This document shows, one piece after another, positions 6,337 to 14,487 of a DNA stretch of 20,180 nt. This DNA comes from Azoarcus sp. (GTDB lineage Bacteria; Pseudomonadota; Gammaproteobacteria; Burkholderiales; Rhodocyclaceae), in contig JAIRWW010000315.1 in assembly GCA_031268685.1 (NCBI GenBank), positions 1 to 20,180 of the forward strand, in the 5' to 3' direction. Under the pieces are notes generated by a model. It worked only from the letters and a program-made list of their open reading frames with translations, was not told the origin of the DNA and ran no database searches. Position 1 is the stretch's first letter; the number at the start of each line of letters is the position of its first letter. The translations under genes and the position numbers were made by a program.

Positions 6337-7545
6337 TCAGGACTTGGAGACGGGCCGAAACGGCACCACCTTATTGCCTTGCGCCGGCTGGTCATCAACC
6401 GGCTTCTGGGTCGCTTTCAGTCGCGCAAACTCCACGACATTGGTTTTGCCCCGGAAGTAACCTTCGGGCAGTCCGGCGAGTGCTTCAACGTCGCCCGTAG
6501 CCAGTCCGATGTGTCTCGGGATGGCTTCTAAGGGCATGACCTTCTCTTTGACCAACAGATCAATGGTGCGACGAAGCAGGCGTGGCTGCTCTGGCCGACG
6601 GTCTTTGTCTCCGGGTTCCGATTTCGCACCCCACCGGGCAGAGCGACGTTTGAAAAGCATCAGAGCGCCATCCTTATCCAGCAACTCAAGAGCCTTCAGC
6701 CGCATGATGATCGCCGCCGCCGATACGCCCCAACGGCGCTTCAGCAGCAATAAGTCATCCAGAGTCGGTGGCACGCGAACTTCGCTGGCGAACGTTTCGG
6801 CGGGCAGCAAAAATGCGCCTGCGAAGCTGTGCGCCTGCTGCTCCATCAGTTTGTAGCGTGCGTTGTCAGTCGTGCGCTGAATGTGACGATGCAAAACAAG
6901 ATGCCCAATTTCGTGGGCAAGGTCGAAGCGACTGCGGTAACCATTGTCCTTGTCAGCGGACAGGAGGATCAACGGTCGGCCCAATACCTCGCTCCAAGCC
7001 GACAGCCCTTCGATTTGAGCAACGCCGGTTTCTTCACGGACAAGAATGACCCCCGCGCCCTCGATGGCCAGCGCCAAGTCTTGAATCGCCGACCGACCCA
7101 GACGCCACAGATCCCTGCATTCGCAGGCAGCCTTCTCGATGTCCTCGTTAGTGATCTGTTTCGGCTCGGTGTAATCGCGAGAGGGCAAATTGACATCGGG
7201 GTAGTCAACATACTCCATCAGGGCAGCAGCCACGTCCTGGGTCCACTCAAGGCGGGCCTTAAGCATGGCTCGTGCGGCGACGTGTGCTGACGCGTTGCTG
7301 CGAAAAAGCGGCAACGACAACTTCGCCCCGGGCGCACGCGTAAACCATTCCGGCATGACATTGACCACGCCAGCGAGGCGTTCAAGCGCGTCACGCTCGG
7401 GCGCTTGCGTTCCTGCGCGCCACTTACTGATGGTCGCCGGAGACACATCGACCATCGAGGCCAGCTGGACTTGAGTCAGATGACGGGCCGCAAGAATTTG
7501 GCTAAGTCGATCTTTTTGAAATCCTTGTACACCGCCCCTGCTCAT
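6337..7545 (-). CDS. XRE-family HTH / ImmA-IrrE (M78) zinc metallopeptidase, 402 aa
   Basis: This is a regulator-protease fusion. Residues 12-68 form an XRE/Cro-type helix-turn-helix (RLSQILAARHLTQVQLASMV, then SPATISKWRAGTQAPE). The central part is an ImmA/IrrE-type gluzincin: HEIGHLVLH at 211-219 gives the two zinc histidines and catalytic Glu, and E235 in MEQQAHSFAGAFLLP is the expected third ligand. The C-terminal 100 residues are basic and unassigned. Family members cleave repressors, for example ImmA on ImmR in ICEBs1 and IrrE on DdrO. Here the DNA-binding domain is in the same chain, so it may sense a signal and cut a partner. The start ATG overlaps the upstream gene's stop as ATGA. 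Its target is unknown; the 218-aa and 82-aa neighbours are the obvious candidates. Confidence 0.92.
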   Translation of the reverse strand: MSRGGVQGFQKDRLSQILAARHLTQVQLASMVDVSPATISKWRAGTQAPERDALERLAGVVNVMPEWFTRAPGAKLSLPLFRSNASAHVAARAMLKARLEWTQDVAAALMEYVDYPDVNLPSRDYTEPKQITNEDIEKAACECRDLWRLGRSAIQDLALAIEGAGVILVREETGVAQIEGLSAWSEVLGRPLILLSADKDNGYRSRFDLAHEIGHLVLHRHIQRTTDNARYKLMEQQAHSFAGAFLLPAETFASEVRVPPTLDDLLLLKRRWGVSAAAIIMRLKALELLDKDGALMLFKRRSARWGAKSEPGDKDRRPEQPRLLRRTIDLLVKEKVMPLEAIPRHIGLATGDVEALAGLPEGYFRGKTNVVEFARLKATQKPVDDQPAQGNKVVPFRPVSKS

Positions 7546-8198
7546 GATCCTGTTCCGTTTTTGCCTTGTTGTTTACCAATGTTCTTCTTCAGCTTCGGTA
7601 CAGCCAAGTCGTCTTGACCCACCGTCGGCTGCTGGTCGTAGCGTTTGATGAATGCGTTAATGGGTTCCCGGAAAAGCCAGCTTTGCATGTGGCGATCTGG
7701 GACCGCGATTTCAATGGAGACGGGTGTGTCCGGTTGGCTGTGCAACGATCCTGCAAAGCAGGCCACGATGAACACAACCGCTTGAGATGGCTCCACGTAG
7801 CTTGAAAAGAGTCCGGGTTGAACGAGTGGCTCGATGGCTGCGTTCGCTAGGGACATCTGTTTTCGGGTTTCGCTACGCCGCCCGCTGTGCCAGACCCCAT
7901 GCTTGGTGTTGAACCGTGCCAAGGTGAAGATCCCAGCCCGGCCTGTGACGATCTGATTGCCGCGCAGCGGTGAAGGAGATGCGTCCGCAACGGCGAGTGC
8001 GCGATGGAACGACTCATTCATATGGAAGTGGCGCAACTGACCAACCACACTGGGCAAGTGCCCGTCATCCATCCCTCGCGCTGCAGCATAGGCACGTCTA
8101 GCGCCGACCAGCTTGGCTTCTTCGAGGCCCATGACAAGCTCACGCGGGATATTCCTCACGAGCAGGTCATGGATCGTTTCTTGGTTCGGCTGGACCAT
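7542..8198 (-). CDS. Conserved-looking accessory protein of unknown function, 218 aa, first gene of the XRE-ImmA operon
   Basis: Two in-frame ATGs are possible, 8213 and 8198. I choose 8198 because GGAG lies 6 nt before it, while 8213 has no Shine-Dalgarno. The protein begins MVQPNQETIHDLLVRNIP and looks soluble, with no signal peptide. The N-terminal 80 residues are helical and charged (LEEAKLVGARRAYAAARG, QLRHFHMNESFHRAL). The middle has GRRSETRKQMSLANAAIEPL and a hydrophobic strand AVVFIVACFAG. The end is Lys/Gln-rich (KLKKNIGKQQGKNG). I cannot assign it to a family. The ATGA overlap with the metallopeptidase gene implies translational coupling and a joint function, perhaps as the peptidase's partner or substrate (inference). 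Confidence 0.85.
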   Translation of the reverse strand: MVQPNQETIHDLLVRNIPRELVMGLEEAKLVGARRAYAAARGMDDGHLPSVVGQLRHFHMNESFHRALAVADASPSPLRGNQIVTGRAGIFTLARFNTKHGVWHSGRRSETRKQMSLANAAIEPLVQPGLFSSYVEPSQAVVFIVACFAGSLHSQPDTPVSIEIAVPDRHMQSWLFREPINAFIKRYDQQPTVGQDDLAVPKLKKNIGKQQGKNGTGS

Positions 8199-8231
8199 CG
8201 GTAACTCCGTCATCGGATTTCGTTAAAGCGG

Positions 8232-8261
8232 ATTTTATCATCAAATAGTTTCGCTTAAAAA
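8232..8261 (-). promoter_or_regulatory. Weak candidate promoter of the XRE-ImmA operon
   Basis: On the minus strand a -10-like TAAAAT (8237-8232) stands 18 bp after TTTTTA (8261-8256), and would give a leader of about 25-30 nt to the ATG at 8198. The -35 match is poor. The motif TTTCG recurs on the plus strand at 8218, 8249 and 8265, around these boxes, and could be part of an operator for the XRE protein. This is tentative. Confidence 0.25.
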
Positions 8262-8366
8262 GGTTTTCGTTCAGGAGATGGTGCGATTGAAGCCGTAACT
8301 CTCCCGGTTTGTAGCGCACCCAGCGCATCGCCTGCCAGCGGCGTGCCCCGGAGAACATGGGTGAAA

Positions 8367-8414
8367 TGTTTCTTTTTGTCTTCCATAAATTGTATTTGAC
8401 GAAATAAAGGAACA
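8367..8414. promoter_or_regulatory. Inverted repeat upstream of abiEi, candidate operator
   Basis: TGTTTCTTT at 8367-8375 and AAAGGAACA at 8406-8414 are inverted copies (8 of 9 positions), and the match continues inwards as GTC at 8378-8380 against GAC at 8398-8400. The AT-rich sequence between them (TTCCATAAATTGTATTTGAC) would hold the promoter. AbiEi proteins repress their own operon by binding inverted repeats in the promoter, so this is a sensible candidate. It lies 10-57 bp before the abiEi start. Confidence 0.4.
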
Positions 8415-8424
8415 TACTCCACCC

Positions 8425-9030
8425 ATGCTCTCCAGTACCCATACTCAGCGCGTCCTCGATTTGGCCAGCCAGAAGGGGCTGCTTCGCGCCAGCGATCTGG
8501 ACGCCATCAGTGCGCCTCGGGTTGTTTTGACACGCCTGACCGTTGCGGGGCTACTGGAAAAGGTGGGGCATGGCCTGTATCGCCTGCCGGATGCACAGGT
8601 TTCGGAATTCGAGAGTCTTGGCACCATCGCCACCAAAGTACCTCAAGCGGTGTTCTGCTTGCTCACGGCACTGCAGTTTCATGAGCTGACCACGCAGCTG
8701 CCGCGTCAGATCTGGATCGCCATGCCTCGGGGCAGCCATCCGCCCCGTATCGACTACCCGCCCGTCAAGATGGTGCAGTTCACGGGCGATGCCTACTCGG
8801 CAGGGATTGAGGAGGTCGAACGCGACGGTATCAGGCTCCGGGTGTACAGCGTGGCCAAGACCGTGGCGGACTGCTTCAAGCACCGCAACAAGATCGGGCT
8901 GGATGTGGCGCTGGAGGCGCTGAAAGACGCCCGGGCGCGCAGCAAGGCATCCGTCGACGATATCTGGCGTTTCGCCAAGATATGCCGCGTGGCCAACGTG
9001 ATGCGCCCCTACCTGGAGAGTGTCGGATGA
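8425..9030 (+). CDS. abiEi: AbiEi-family antitoxin of a type IV toxin-antitoxin system, 201 aa
   Basis: AbiEi neutralises the AbiEii nucleotidyltransferase without direct tight complexing and represses the operon. The N-terminal 55 residues form the expected winged helix-turn-helix (QRVLDLASQKGLLRASDLDA, then VVLTRLTVAGLLEKVGHGLYRLPD). The C-terminal domain has the family's ALQFHELTTQLPRQIWIAMP segment and RVYSVAKTVADCFKHRNKIG near residue 135-155. The length is typical. AGGA lies 13 nt before the ATG, which is rather long, so expression may be modest. The stop overlaps the abiEii start as ATGA. The operon is divergent from the XRE-ImmA operon. Confidence 0.93.
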   Translation: MLSSTHTQRVLDLASQKGLLRASDLDAISAPRVVLTRLTVAGLLEKVGHGLYRLPDAQVSEFESLGTIATKVPQAVFCLLTALQFHELTTQLPRQIWIAMPRGSHPPRIDYPPVKMVQFTGDAYSAGIEEVERDGIRLRVYSVAKTVADCFKHRNKIGLDVALEALKDARARSKASVDDIWRFAKICRVANVMRPYLESVG

Positions 9031-9890
9031 GTGCGGTCGCCCCAAATGTTGCGGCATCCGTCCGCGCGTGCCTGCTCAATGTCGCCAAGGCGCAAGGCGT
9101 CGATTTCAATCAGGTGCTGGTGCGCTTTGCCTTGGAGCGCATCCTCTATCGGCTGGCCCAGTCGCCGCACGTGGATCGCTTTCTGCTCAAAGGTGCGCTG
9201 CTGTTCACTCTCTGGTACGACATGCCACACCGAGCCACACGCGATGCCGACCTCTTGGGTTTCGGTGCCAGTGATCTGAAGTCGGTCGCCCAAGTGTTCC
9301 AAGAGATCGCAGCCGTACCGGTCGACGACGGCATCGTGTTCGACCCTGCCTCCGTTACGGTCGAGGAGATCCGCAAGGAAGCTGGCTACGGCGGCGTTCG
9401 CGTGATCATCGCGGCTGATCTGGCCCGAGCACGCTGCAAAACCCAAATCGACGTCGGCTTCGGGGACGCAGTCACCCCGGCACCTGTTGATTCGGTCTAT
9501 CCGGTGCTGCTGGAGGAAATGTCCGCGCCACGACTGTGGGCCTACCCAACGTACACCGTCATCGCGGAAAAGCTCCACGCCATCGCTTTGCTGGGCATGG
9601 CCAACAGTCGCCTAAAGGACTACTTCGATCTGTCGGTGCTGTTGGAACGAGAAACCCTGGACACCGATCTGCTGGCCAAGGCGATCAAGGCCACGTTCGA
9701 AAGACGGGGCATGGCGGTTCCTGAAGCGCTGCCAGTCGGCCTGACGGACGAGTTTGCGCACGACGCTTCGCGGCAGGCACTGTGGCTGGCATTTCTCAAA
9801 AAGAACGAGCTTCCGCCAGAACCTTTGCCCGCCATCGTTGGCCGCTTGAGCGTGGCATTGGCACCCGTATTGAATACCGTCGCTCGTTGA
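9027..9890 (+). CDS. abiEii: AbiEii-family nucleotidyltransferase toxin, 287 aa
   Basis: This is the toxin of the type IV pair and acts in phage abortive infection; family members transfer nucleotides to targets such as tRNA. The four AbiEii motifs can be seen: KGALLF at 55-60, RDADLLGFG at 72-80 with D73 and D75 of the nucleotidyltransferase DxD, AEKLHAIALLG at 180-190 with K182, and RLKDYFDL at 195-202. The start is the ATG at 9027 that overlaps the abiEi stop; a longer in-frame opening to 8982 would lie inside abiEi. All key residues are present, so the toxin should be active. After the stop come several small hairpins. Confidence 0.94.
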   Translation: MSAVAPNVAASVRACLLNVAKAQGVDFNQVLVRFALERILYRLAQSPHVDRFLLKGALLFTLWYDMPHRATRDADLLGFGASDLKSVAQVFQEIAAVPVDDGIVFDPASVTVEEIRKEAGYGGVRVIIAADLARARCKTQIDVGFGDAVTPAPVDSVYPVLLEEMSAPRLWAYPTYTVIAEKLHAIALLGMANSRLKDYFDLSVLLERETLDTDLLAKAIKATFERRGMAVPEALPVGLTDEFAHDASRQALWLAFLKKNELPPEPLPAIVGRLSVALAPVLNTVAR

Positions 9891-9924
9891 ATGTCCCTTT
9901 ATAGGGCAGCCGCTTCGCGCCCTT

Positions 9925-9969
9925 CGCCACGGTCAGTGGCGGTCTCCATACGGACTTTGCATGGAGACC
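9925..9969 (+). promoter_or_regulatory. Two adjoining perfect hairpins after abiEii, the second covering a ribosome binding site
   Basis: CGCCAC at 9925-9930 pairs with GTGGCG at 9936-9941 (5-nt loop). GGTCTCCAT at 9941-9949 pairs exactly with ATGGAGACC at 9961-9969 (11-nt loop). The two stems share G9941, so they may be alternatives. The right arm of the second contains the GGAG that serves the small ORF at 9973. No T-tract follows, so a simple terminator is unlikely. Translation control or protection of the abiEii transcript end are possible. Confidence 0.6.
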
Positions 9970-9972
9970 ACG

Positions 9973-10089
9973 ATGACTGCCCGACTTTGCGCGCACTGCG
10001 GCCACCCCTTCGAACCTCGTCTACAGGTTCCCGGCCAAGCGTTCTGCGTCGCCCGGGAACCCCGCGTGTCATGCGGGAAGCACAAATGA
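9973..10089 (+). CDS. Small Cys-rich zinc-ribbon-like ORF, 38 aa, probably a remnant
   Basis: The ORF starts at ATG 9973 with GGAG 6 nt upstream and reads MTARLCAHCGHPFEPRLQVP followed by GQAFC and a divergent end. The pattern CxxCGxxFxPxxxVPxQxxC resembles the N-terminal zinc ribbon of small proteins found next to transposons and in genomic islands. In those, the second Cys pair is usually followed by a basic CQRARR-type stretch, which is absent here, so the gene looks truncated or rearranged at the island edge. Its stop falls in the T-tract of the tRNA-Phe terminator on the other strand. Expression is plausible but function is unknown. Confidence 0.45.
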   Translation: MTARLCAHCGHPFEPRLQVPGQAFCVAREPRVSCGKHK

Positions 10090-10116
10090 AAACGCCCAAC
10101 TGAGAACAGTTGAGCG
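10084..10116 (-). terminator. Rho-independent terminator of tRNA-Phe
   Basis: On the minus strand CGCTCAACTG (10116-10107), loop TTCT and CAGTTGGGCG (10102-10093) form a 10-bp stem with one G-U pair, followed by TTTTCATTT. It starts 9 nt after the tRNA CCA end, which is the expected position. Confidence 0.88.
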
Positions 10117-10124
10117 CTGAATTT

Positions 10125-10200
<76 letters not shown>

Positions 10201-10212
10201 GGAAGATCGCGC

Positions 10213-10240
10213 ATTATAGCGGCGGATGTTTTGAAGTCAA
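10213..10240 (-). promoter_or_regulatory. Strong sigma-70 promoter of tRNA-Phe
   Basis: On the minus strand TTGACT (10240-10235) and a perfect TATAAT (10218-10213) are separated by 16 bp. The following GCGCG is a GC-rich discriminator of the kind that makes stable-RNA promoters sensitive to ppGpp. The mature tRNA starts 12 bp after the -10 box. Confidence 0.88.
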
Positions 10241-10318
10241 TGGTGTTTGTGGCGAGCGCATGATTGTTGTGGGTTCATTCCGGGATGCGAGGCAGGGCAT
10301 CCAGCGGTGGCGGCGGGC

Positions 10319-10738
10319 TTACCGCGCTGCTTTGGTGAATCCGTTCCCTCGCATGTCGGCGATGAAATTCCCTTGGTCGTCGTACACTTCGATGCGGAAA
10401 ACCGATACGTTCCTGCCGCGGGAAAGGCAGGCCGAGCGTGCTATCAGGCGCTTGCCCTTGGCGGCGGCAAGGTAGGAAATGCTGTTTGATTGCCCCACTG
10501 TGACGCCGGTTTTTTCGCCGCACATGAGCGGCAGGTTGGAATGCACCGCAAACGCAAGATCGGCAAGCGTAAAGATTGCGCCGCCTTGTACTGTGCCGAC
10601 GGCGTTCATATGTTCTTGCATGATTGGCATGCTGCATTGCACTTCGTCTTCCGTCACCGAGTCGATGACCATGCCCGCGTTCGCGGCGAAGCGGTCGTTG
10701 GCGAAGAAAGCGCGGATTTTTTCGATGTCGATGTTCAT
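10319..10738 (-). CDS. PaaI-like hotdog-fold acyl-CoA thioesterase, 139 aa
   Basis: This is a cytoplasmic thioesterase of the 4HBT/PaaI family, which hydrolyses acyl- or aryl-CoA, often as a housekeeping step in aromatic catabolism. The core motif is HMNAVGTVQGGAIFTLADLA at about residues 43-62: the Asn, the GG turn and the helix Asp fit the family. The residue usually His in HGG is Gln here, a variation that probably occurs within the family but might affect substrate choice. The start at 10738 lies 8 nt after the iorB stop; upstream in-frame codons overlap iorB and are not favoured. The link to iorB hints at phenylacetyl-CoA or other aryl-CoA esters from aromatic amino acids, by inference. 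Confidence 0.86.
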   Translation of the reverse strand: MNIDIEKIRAFFANDRFAANAGMVIDSVTEDEVQCSMPIMQEHMNAVGTVQGGAIFTLADLAFAVHSNLPLMCGEKTGVTVGQSNSISYLAAAKGKRLIARSACLSRGRNVSVFRIEVYDDQGNFIADMRGNGFTKAAR

Positions 10739-10746
10739 GGCGGGTG

Positions 10747-11349
10747 CTATTTTTTTCCGGCTGTTTTGCCCAGATCGAACGCCTTGGCGTTCAATTCGGC
10801 GAGCGTGGGCTTTCTGGCGCGGAAACGGGTGACGATGCATTCTTTCAAGGTTTCGGCGGGGAAGGGCAGGTTGTCGGATATCGCGCCAAGCATGATGGTG
10901 TTGACCAGCCGTAAGTCGCCCAGGCCGCGGGCGATTTCTCCAGCGTCGAAATCGTGCACTTCAAACCCCTGTCCGCGAACGGCGGCCACTGGATCGTCAG
11001 GGTAGTCAAAAAGGCCGAGCGAGACGATGGGCGGGGCAAGTCTCAGGCGGTTTATCATCGCAATGCCTCCGGTTTTGCCGGGGCGCAGGTAATGGCTCCA
11101 GCGCATGGCTTCGGCGGCTTCGAAGCCGACGAGGATGTCCGCCTCGCCAGGCGCGATTTCTGGTGACAGCACTTTGGGGCCGAAACGCACATGCGAAGAG
11201 ACGACGCCGCCGCGCTGGCTCATGCCGGCGACTTCGGTTTTTTTGACTTCATAGCCTTGTGCTATGGCGGCTTCCGAAAGAATTTCCGAGGCGGTCATTA
11301 CGCCTTGCCCGCCGATACCGACGACGAGGATGTTGGTGGTCTGGTTCAT
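10747..11349 (-). CDS. iorB: Indolepyruvate ferredoxin oxidoreductase, beta subunit, 200 aa
   Basis: With the alpha subunit IorA, this enzyme oxidatively decarboxylates arylpyruvates from aromatic amino acid transamination to aryl-CoA, reducing ferredoxin. The N-terminal GIGGQGVMTASEIL is the signature of the pyruvate ferredoxin oxidoreductase gamma-type domain, and KKTEVAGMSQRGGVVSSHVR follows at about 36-55. The end LNTIML-like segment (LVNTIMLGAISDNLPF) is also typical. IorA is not next to it: apaG lies 51 bp upstream and a thioesterase 8 bp downstream. The alpha subunit must be encoded elsewhere or be absent. No strong Shine-Dalgarno is seen before the ATG. Confidence 0.9.
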   Translation of the reverse strand: MNQTTNILVVGIGGQGVMTASEILSEAAIAQGYEVKKTEVAGMSQRGGVVSSHVRFGPKVLSPEIAPGEADILVGFEAAEAMRWSHYLRPGKTGGIAMINRLRLAPPIVSLGLFDYPDDPVAAVRGQGFEVHDFDAGEIARGLGDLRLVNTIMLGAISDNLPFPAETLKECIVTRFRARKPTLAELNAKAFDLGKTAGKK

Positions 11350-11400
11350 CGTAAAAAAACGGGTTCAGGTTTCAAAAAGCATGCCGGGCTGCGGTATTTG

Positions 11401-13280
<1,880 letters not shown>

Positions 13281-13296
13281 GGAGATGGAAAGCAAA

Positions 13297-13614
13297 ATGC
13301 ATTTTTCCGAGACGCTCAAAACCTTGCCCGGCATCTCGCATCTCGCGTGCCTGAATCTCATCGGTGCCAGCGGCGAGGTGGTTGCGACGATAGAAAACAA
13401 GTCCGGCCAGACGGGTTCGCTCGCGGTCTACAACCATCTTGCCCAGCTCTACGGCGCTATTACGCCCGAGGCTGCGAAAAAAGGCTTGGAGCTATACGGC
13501 GAACAGAGTGAGGATGCCCGCCAGAACCCTGGACGGCATCCGCACATCGACCGGCTGATTGGCCTTGCCGAGCGTAATGAAACCTTGCGGGTGAAGCAGG
13601 TTTTTGCGGTGTAG
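13297..13614 (+). CDS. DUF2322-like conserved hypothetical protein, 105 aa
   Basis: This small soluble protein starts MHFSETLKTLPGISHLACLN and contains GEVVATIENKSGQTGSLAVY, ITPEAAKKGLELYGEQ and PGRHPHIDRL, a pattern I associate with the uncharacterised DUF2322 family of mostly betaproteobacteria. There is no signal peptide, membrane segment or known catalytic motif. The in-frame ATG at 13285 gives four more residues, but the GGAG at 13281-13284 touches it directly, so 13297 is favoured with a 12-nt spacing. It follows purB by 16 nt and is probably cotranscribed. The function is unknown; the family name is recognised from memory of the pattern and not checked. Confidence 0.82.
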   Translation: MHFSETLKTLPGISHLACLNLIGASGEVVATIENKSGQTGSLAVYNHLAQLYGAITPEAAKKGLELYGEQSEDARQNPGRHPHIDRLIGLAERNETLRVKQVFAV

Positions 13615-13813
13615 TTGTTTGGTTCCACGGCGTTCCGGCAGCCTTCGTTACGCGATTTCGGCGCGGAGCAGGGGGCCGGAGCCTGGGTTTGCCGCGTGCG
13701 CTGGTGTCAGACGGAAGGCGTTCTATGTCGGCATTTGGGCGGCGGAAGGATGTGTCGGGCTGGCGGGGCTGGCCTTGGGAATGGCTCGGGGTGATCGGTT
13801 CGTCGTCCTGATT

Positions 13814-14095
13814 TTATAGACCAAGTTCACTATGTGAGCCGAGGCGCACCAAGCGCAGCGTGTCTGCGTCAGGTGTTTGGTAGATCAGCACCAGATCTGG
13901 TTTGACATGGCAATCCCGGTAGTCCTTCCAATCGCCGGTCAGGGCGTGGTCGCTGTGCTGCGGCTCCAGCGGTAGATTGGCAGCAAGCGCATTGAGGACA
14001 GCAGTCAGGCCGACATCAAGCGTGGTGCGATGCCGGCCTTTCTTTTCACGTTTGTAGTCGCGGCGGAATTGGCTGCTAGGCTCAATCGTCCGCAT
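13814..14095 (-). CDS. yafQ: YafQ-family type II mRNA interferase toxin, 93 aa
   Basis: This is a RelE-superfamily ribosome-dependent endoribonuclease. The residues that match E. coli YafQ catalytic positions are present: H50 (HSDHALTGDW), H63 and D67 (RDCHVKPDLVLIYQ) and H88 (RLGSHSELG), and the N-terminal RRDYKREKKGR helix is typical. The length is normal, so it looks intact. Its start lies inside the end of the antitoxin gene (14-nt overlap), so it is translated in coupling with the antitoxin. It is distinguished from plain RelE by the GDWKDYRDCHVKPDLVLIY stretch. Confidence 0.93.
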   Translation of the reverse strand: MRTIEPSSQFRRDYKREKKGRHRTTLDVGLTAVLNALAANLPLEPQHSDHALTGDWKDYRDCHVKPDLVLIYQTPDADTLRLVRLGSHSELGL

Positions 14096-14345
14096 TCAAG
14101 TCGTCCATGAGCGCTTGAATACTGGTGAAGCTAGGCAGGCCGCCTTGGCGGACTTCCTCCATTGCGGCAATGGTGGCAGCGTTTGGAACTAGCGGCTCGA
14201 AGGGCAGCGCCTTTTCCCTTGCGATGCGAGTCATCATGATACGGAATGCGTCGGATACGGAAAGCCCCATCGCCGACAGCACGAGGGAAGCTTCTTTTTT
14301 GATGCGCTCGTCAATGCGGGCGCGGACAACAGCATTTGCAGGCAT
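14082..14345 (-). CDS. dinJ: DinJ/RelB-family antitoxin, 87 aa
   Basis: This antitoxin binds and blocks the YafQ toxin and represses the pair through an N-terminal ribbon-helix-helix. The N-terminus (NAVVRARIDERIKKEASLVL) and MGLSVSDAFRIMMTRIAREK fit the DinJ pattern, followed by the LPFEPLVPN motif and a flexible acidic end (LMDDLNADD) that wraps the toxin. GGAG stands 6 nt before the ATG. A perfect 27-bp palindrome immediately upstream is the likely operator. The pair is complete and probably functional. Confidence 0.94.
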   Translation of the reverse strand: MPANAVVRARIDERIKKEASLVLSAMGLSVSDAFRIMMTRIAREKALPFEPLVPNAATIAAMEEVRQGGLPSFTSIQALMDDLNADD

Positions 14346-14358
14346 ATGACTCTCCGTG

Positions 14359-14385
14359 AGCTTGAGCTACATTGTAGCTCAAGCT
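14359..14385. promoter_or_regulatory. Perfect 27-bp palindrome, likely dinJ-yafQ operator
   Basis: AGCTTGAGCTACA (14359-14371) and TGTAGCTCAAGCT (14373-14385) are exact reverse complements around a single T. It ends 14 bp before the dinJ start. On the minus strand it contains TACAAT, a good -10 box, so binding would occlude the promoter. Each arm also contains two GAGCT-like words, suggesting paired half-sites for two ribbon-helix-helix dimers. Confidence 0.78.
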
Positions 14386-14402
14386 GGCATGAGCATTAAA
14401 GG

Positions 14403-14460
14403 CCGTTTCAGGAAACGGGAAAATTGCTGGCTGGCTGCGAGGTTTTCGCGCTCACGAAAA
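14403..14460. terminator. Two hairpins between convergent-spaced genes, possible terminators
   Basis: CCGTTTC-AG-GAAACGG (14403-14418) and TTTTCG-CGCTCA-CGAAAA (14443-14460) are perfect inverted repeats located just after the GNAT gene's stop on the minus strand. The second has T and A runs built into its stem, so it could end transcription in either direction; the first has a loop too tight to form fully and only a weak CCTTTAAT tail. Confidence 0.4.
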
Positions 14461-14487
14461 TTCCGCGCCACGATAACGGTGGTTCGG

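Noticed and set aside
8167..8442. A 91-codon minus-strand frame in the abiEi/XRE-ImmA divergent region
   Set aside because: It overlaps both gene starts and the promoter region. A part (RRWQAMRWVRYKPGELRL) could be a relic of another island gene, but there is no independent support.
11230..11250. Apparent copy of the 5499 arm core (GCGACTTCGGTTT) inside iorB
   Set aside because: It encodes the conserved KKTEVAG segment of IorB, so the match is coincidence and the flanks do not align.
13604..13819. A 71-codon plus-strand frame between the DUF2322-like gene and yafQ
   Set aside because: No Shine-Dalgarno, overlap with the neighbouring stop codons and a composition typical of non-coding GC-rich sequence.
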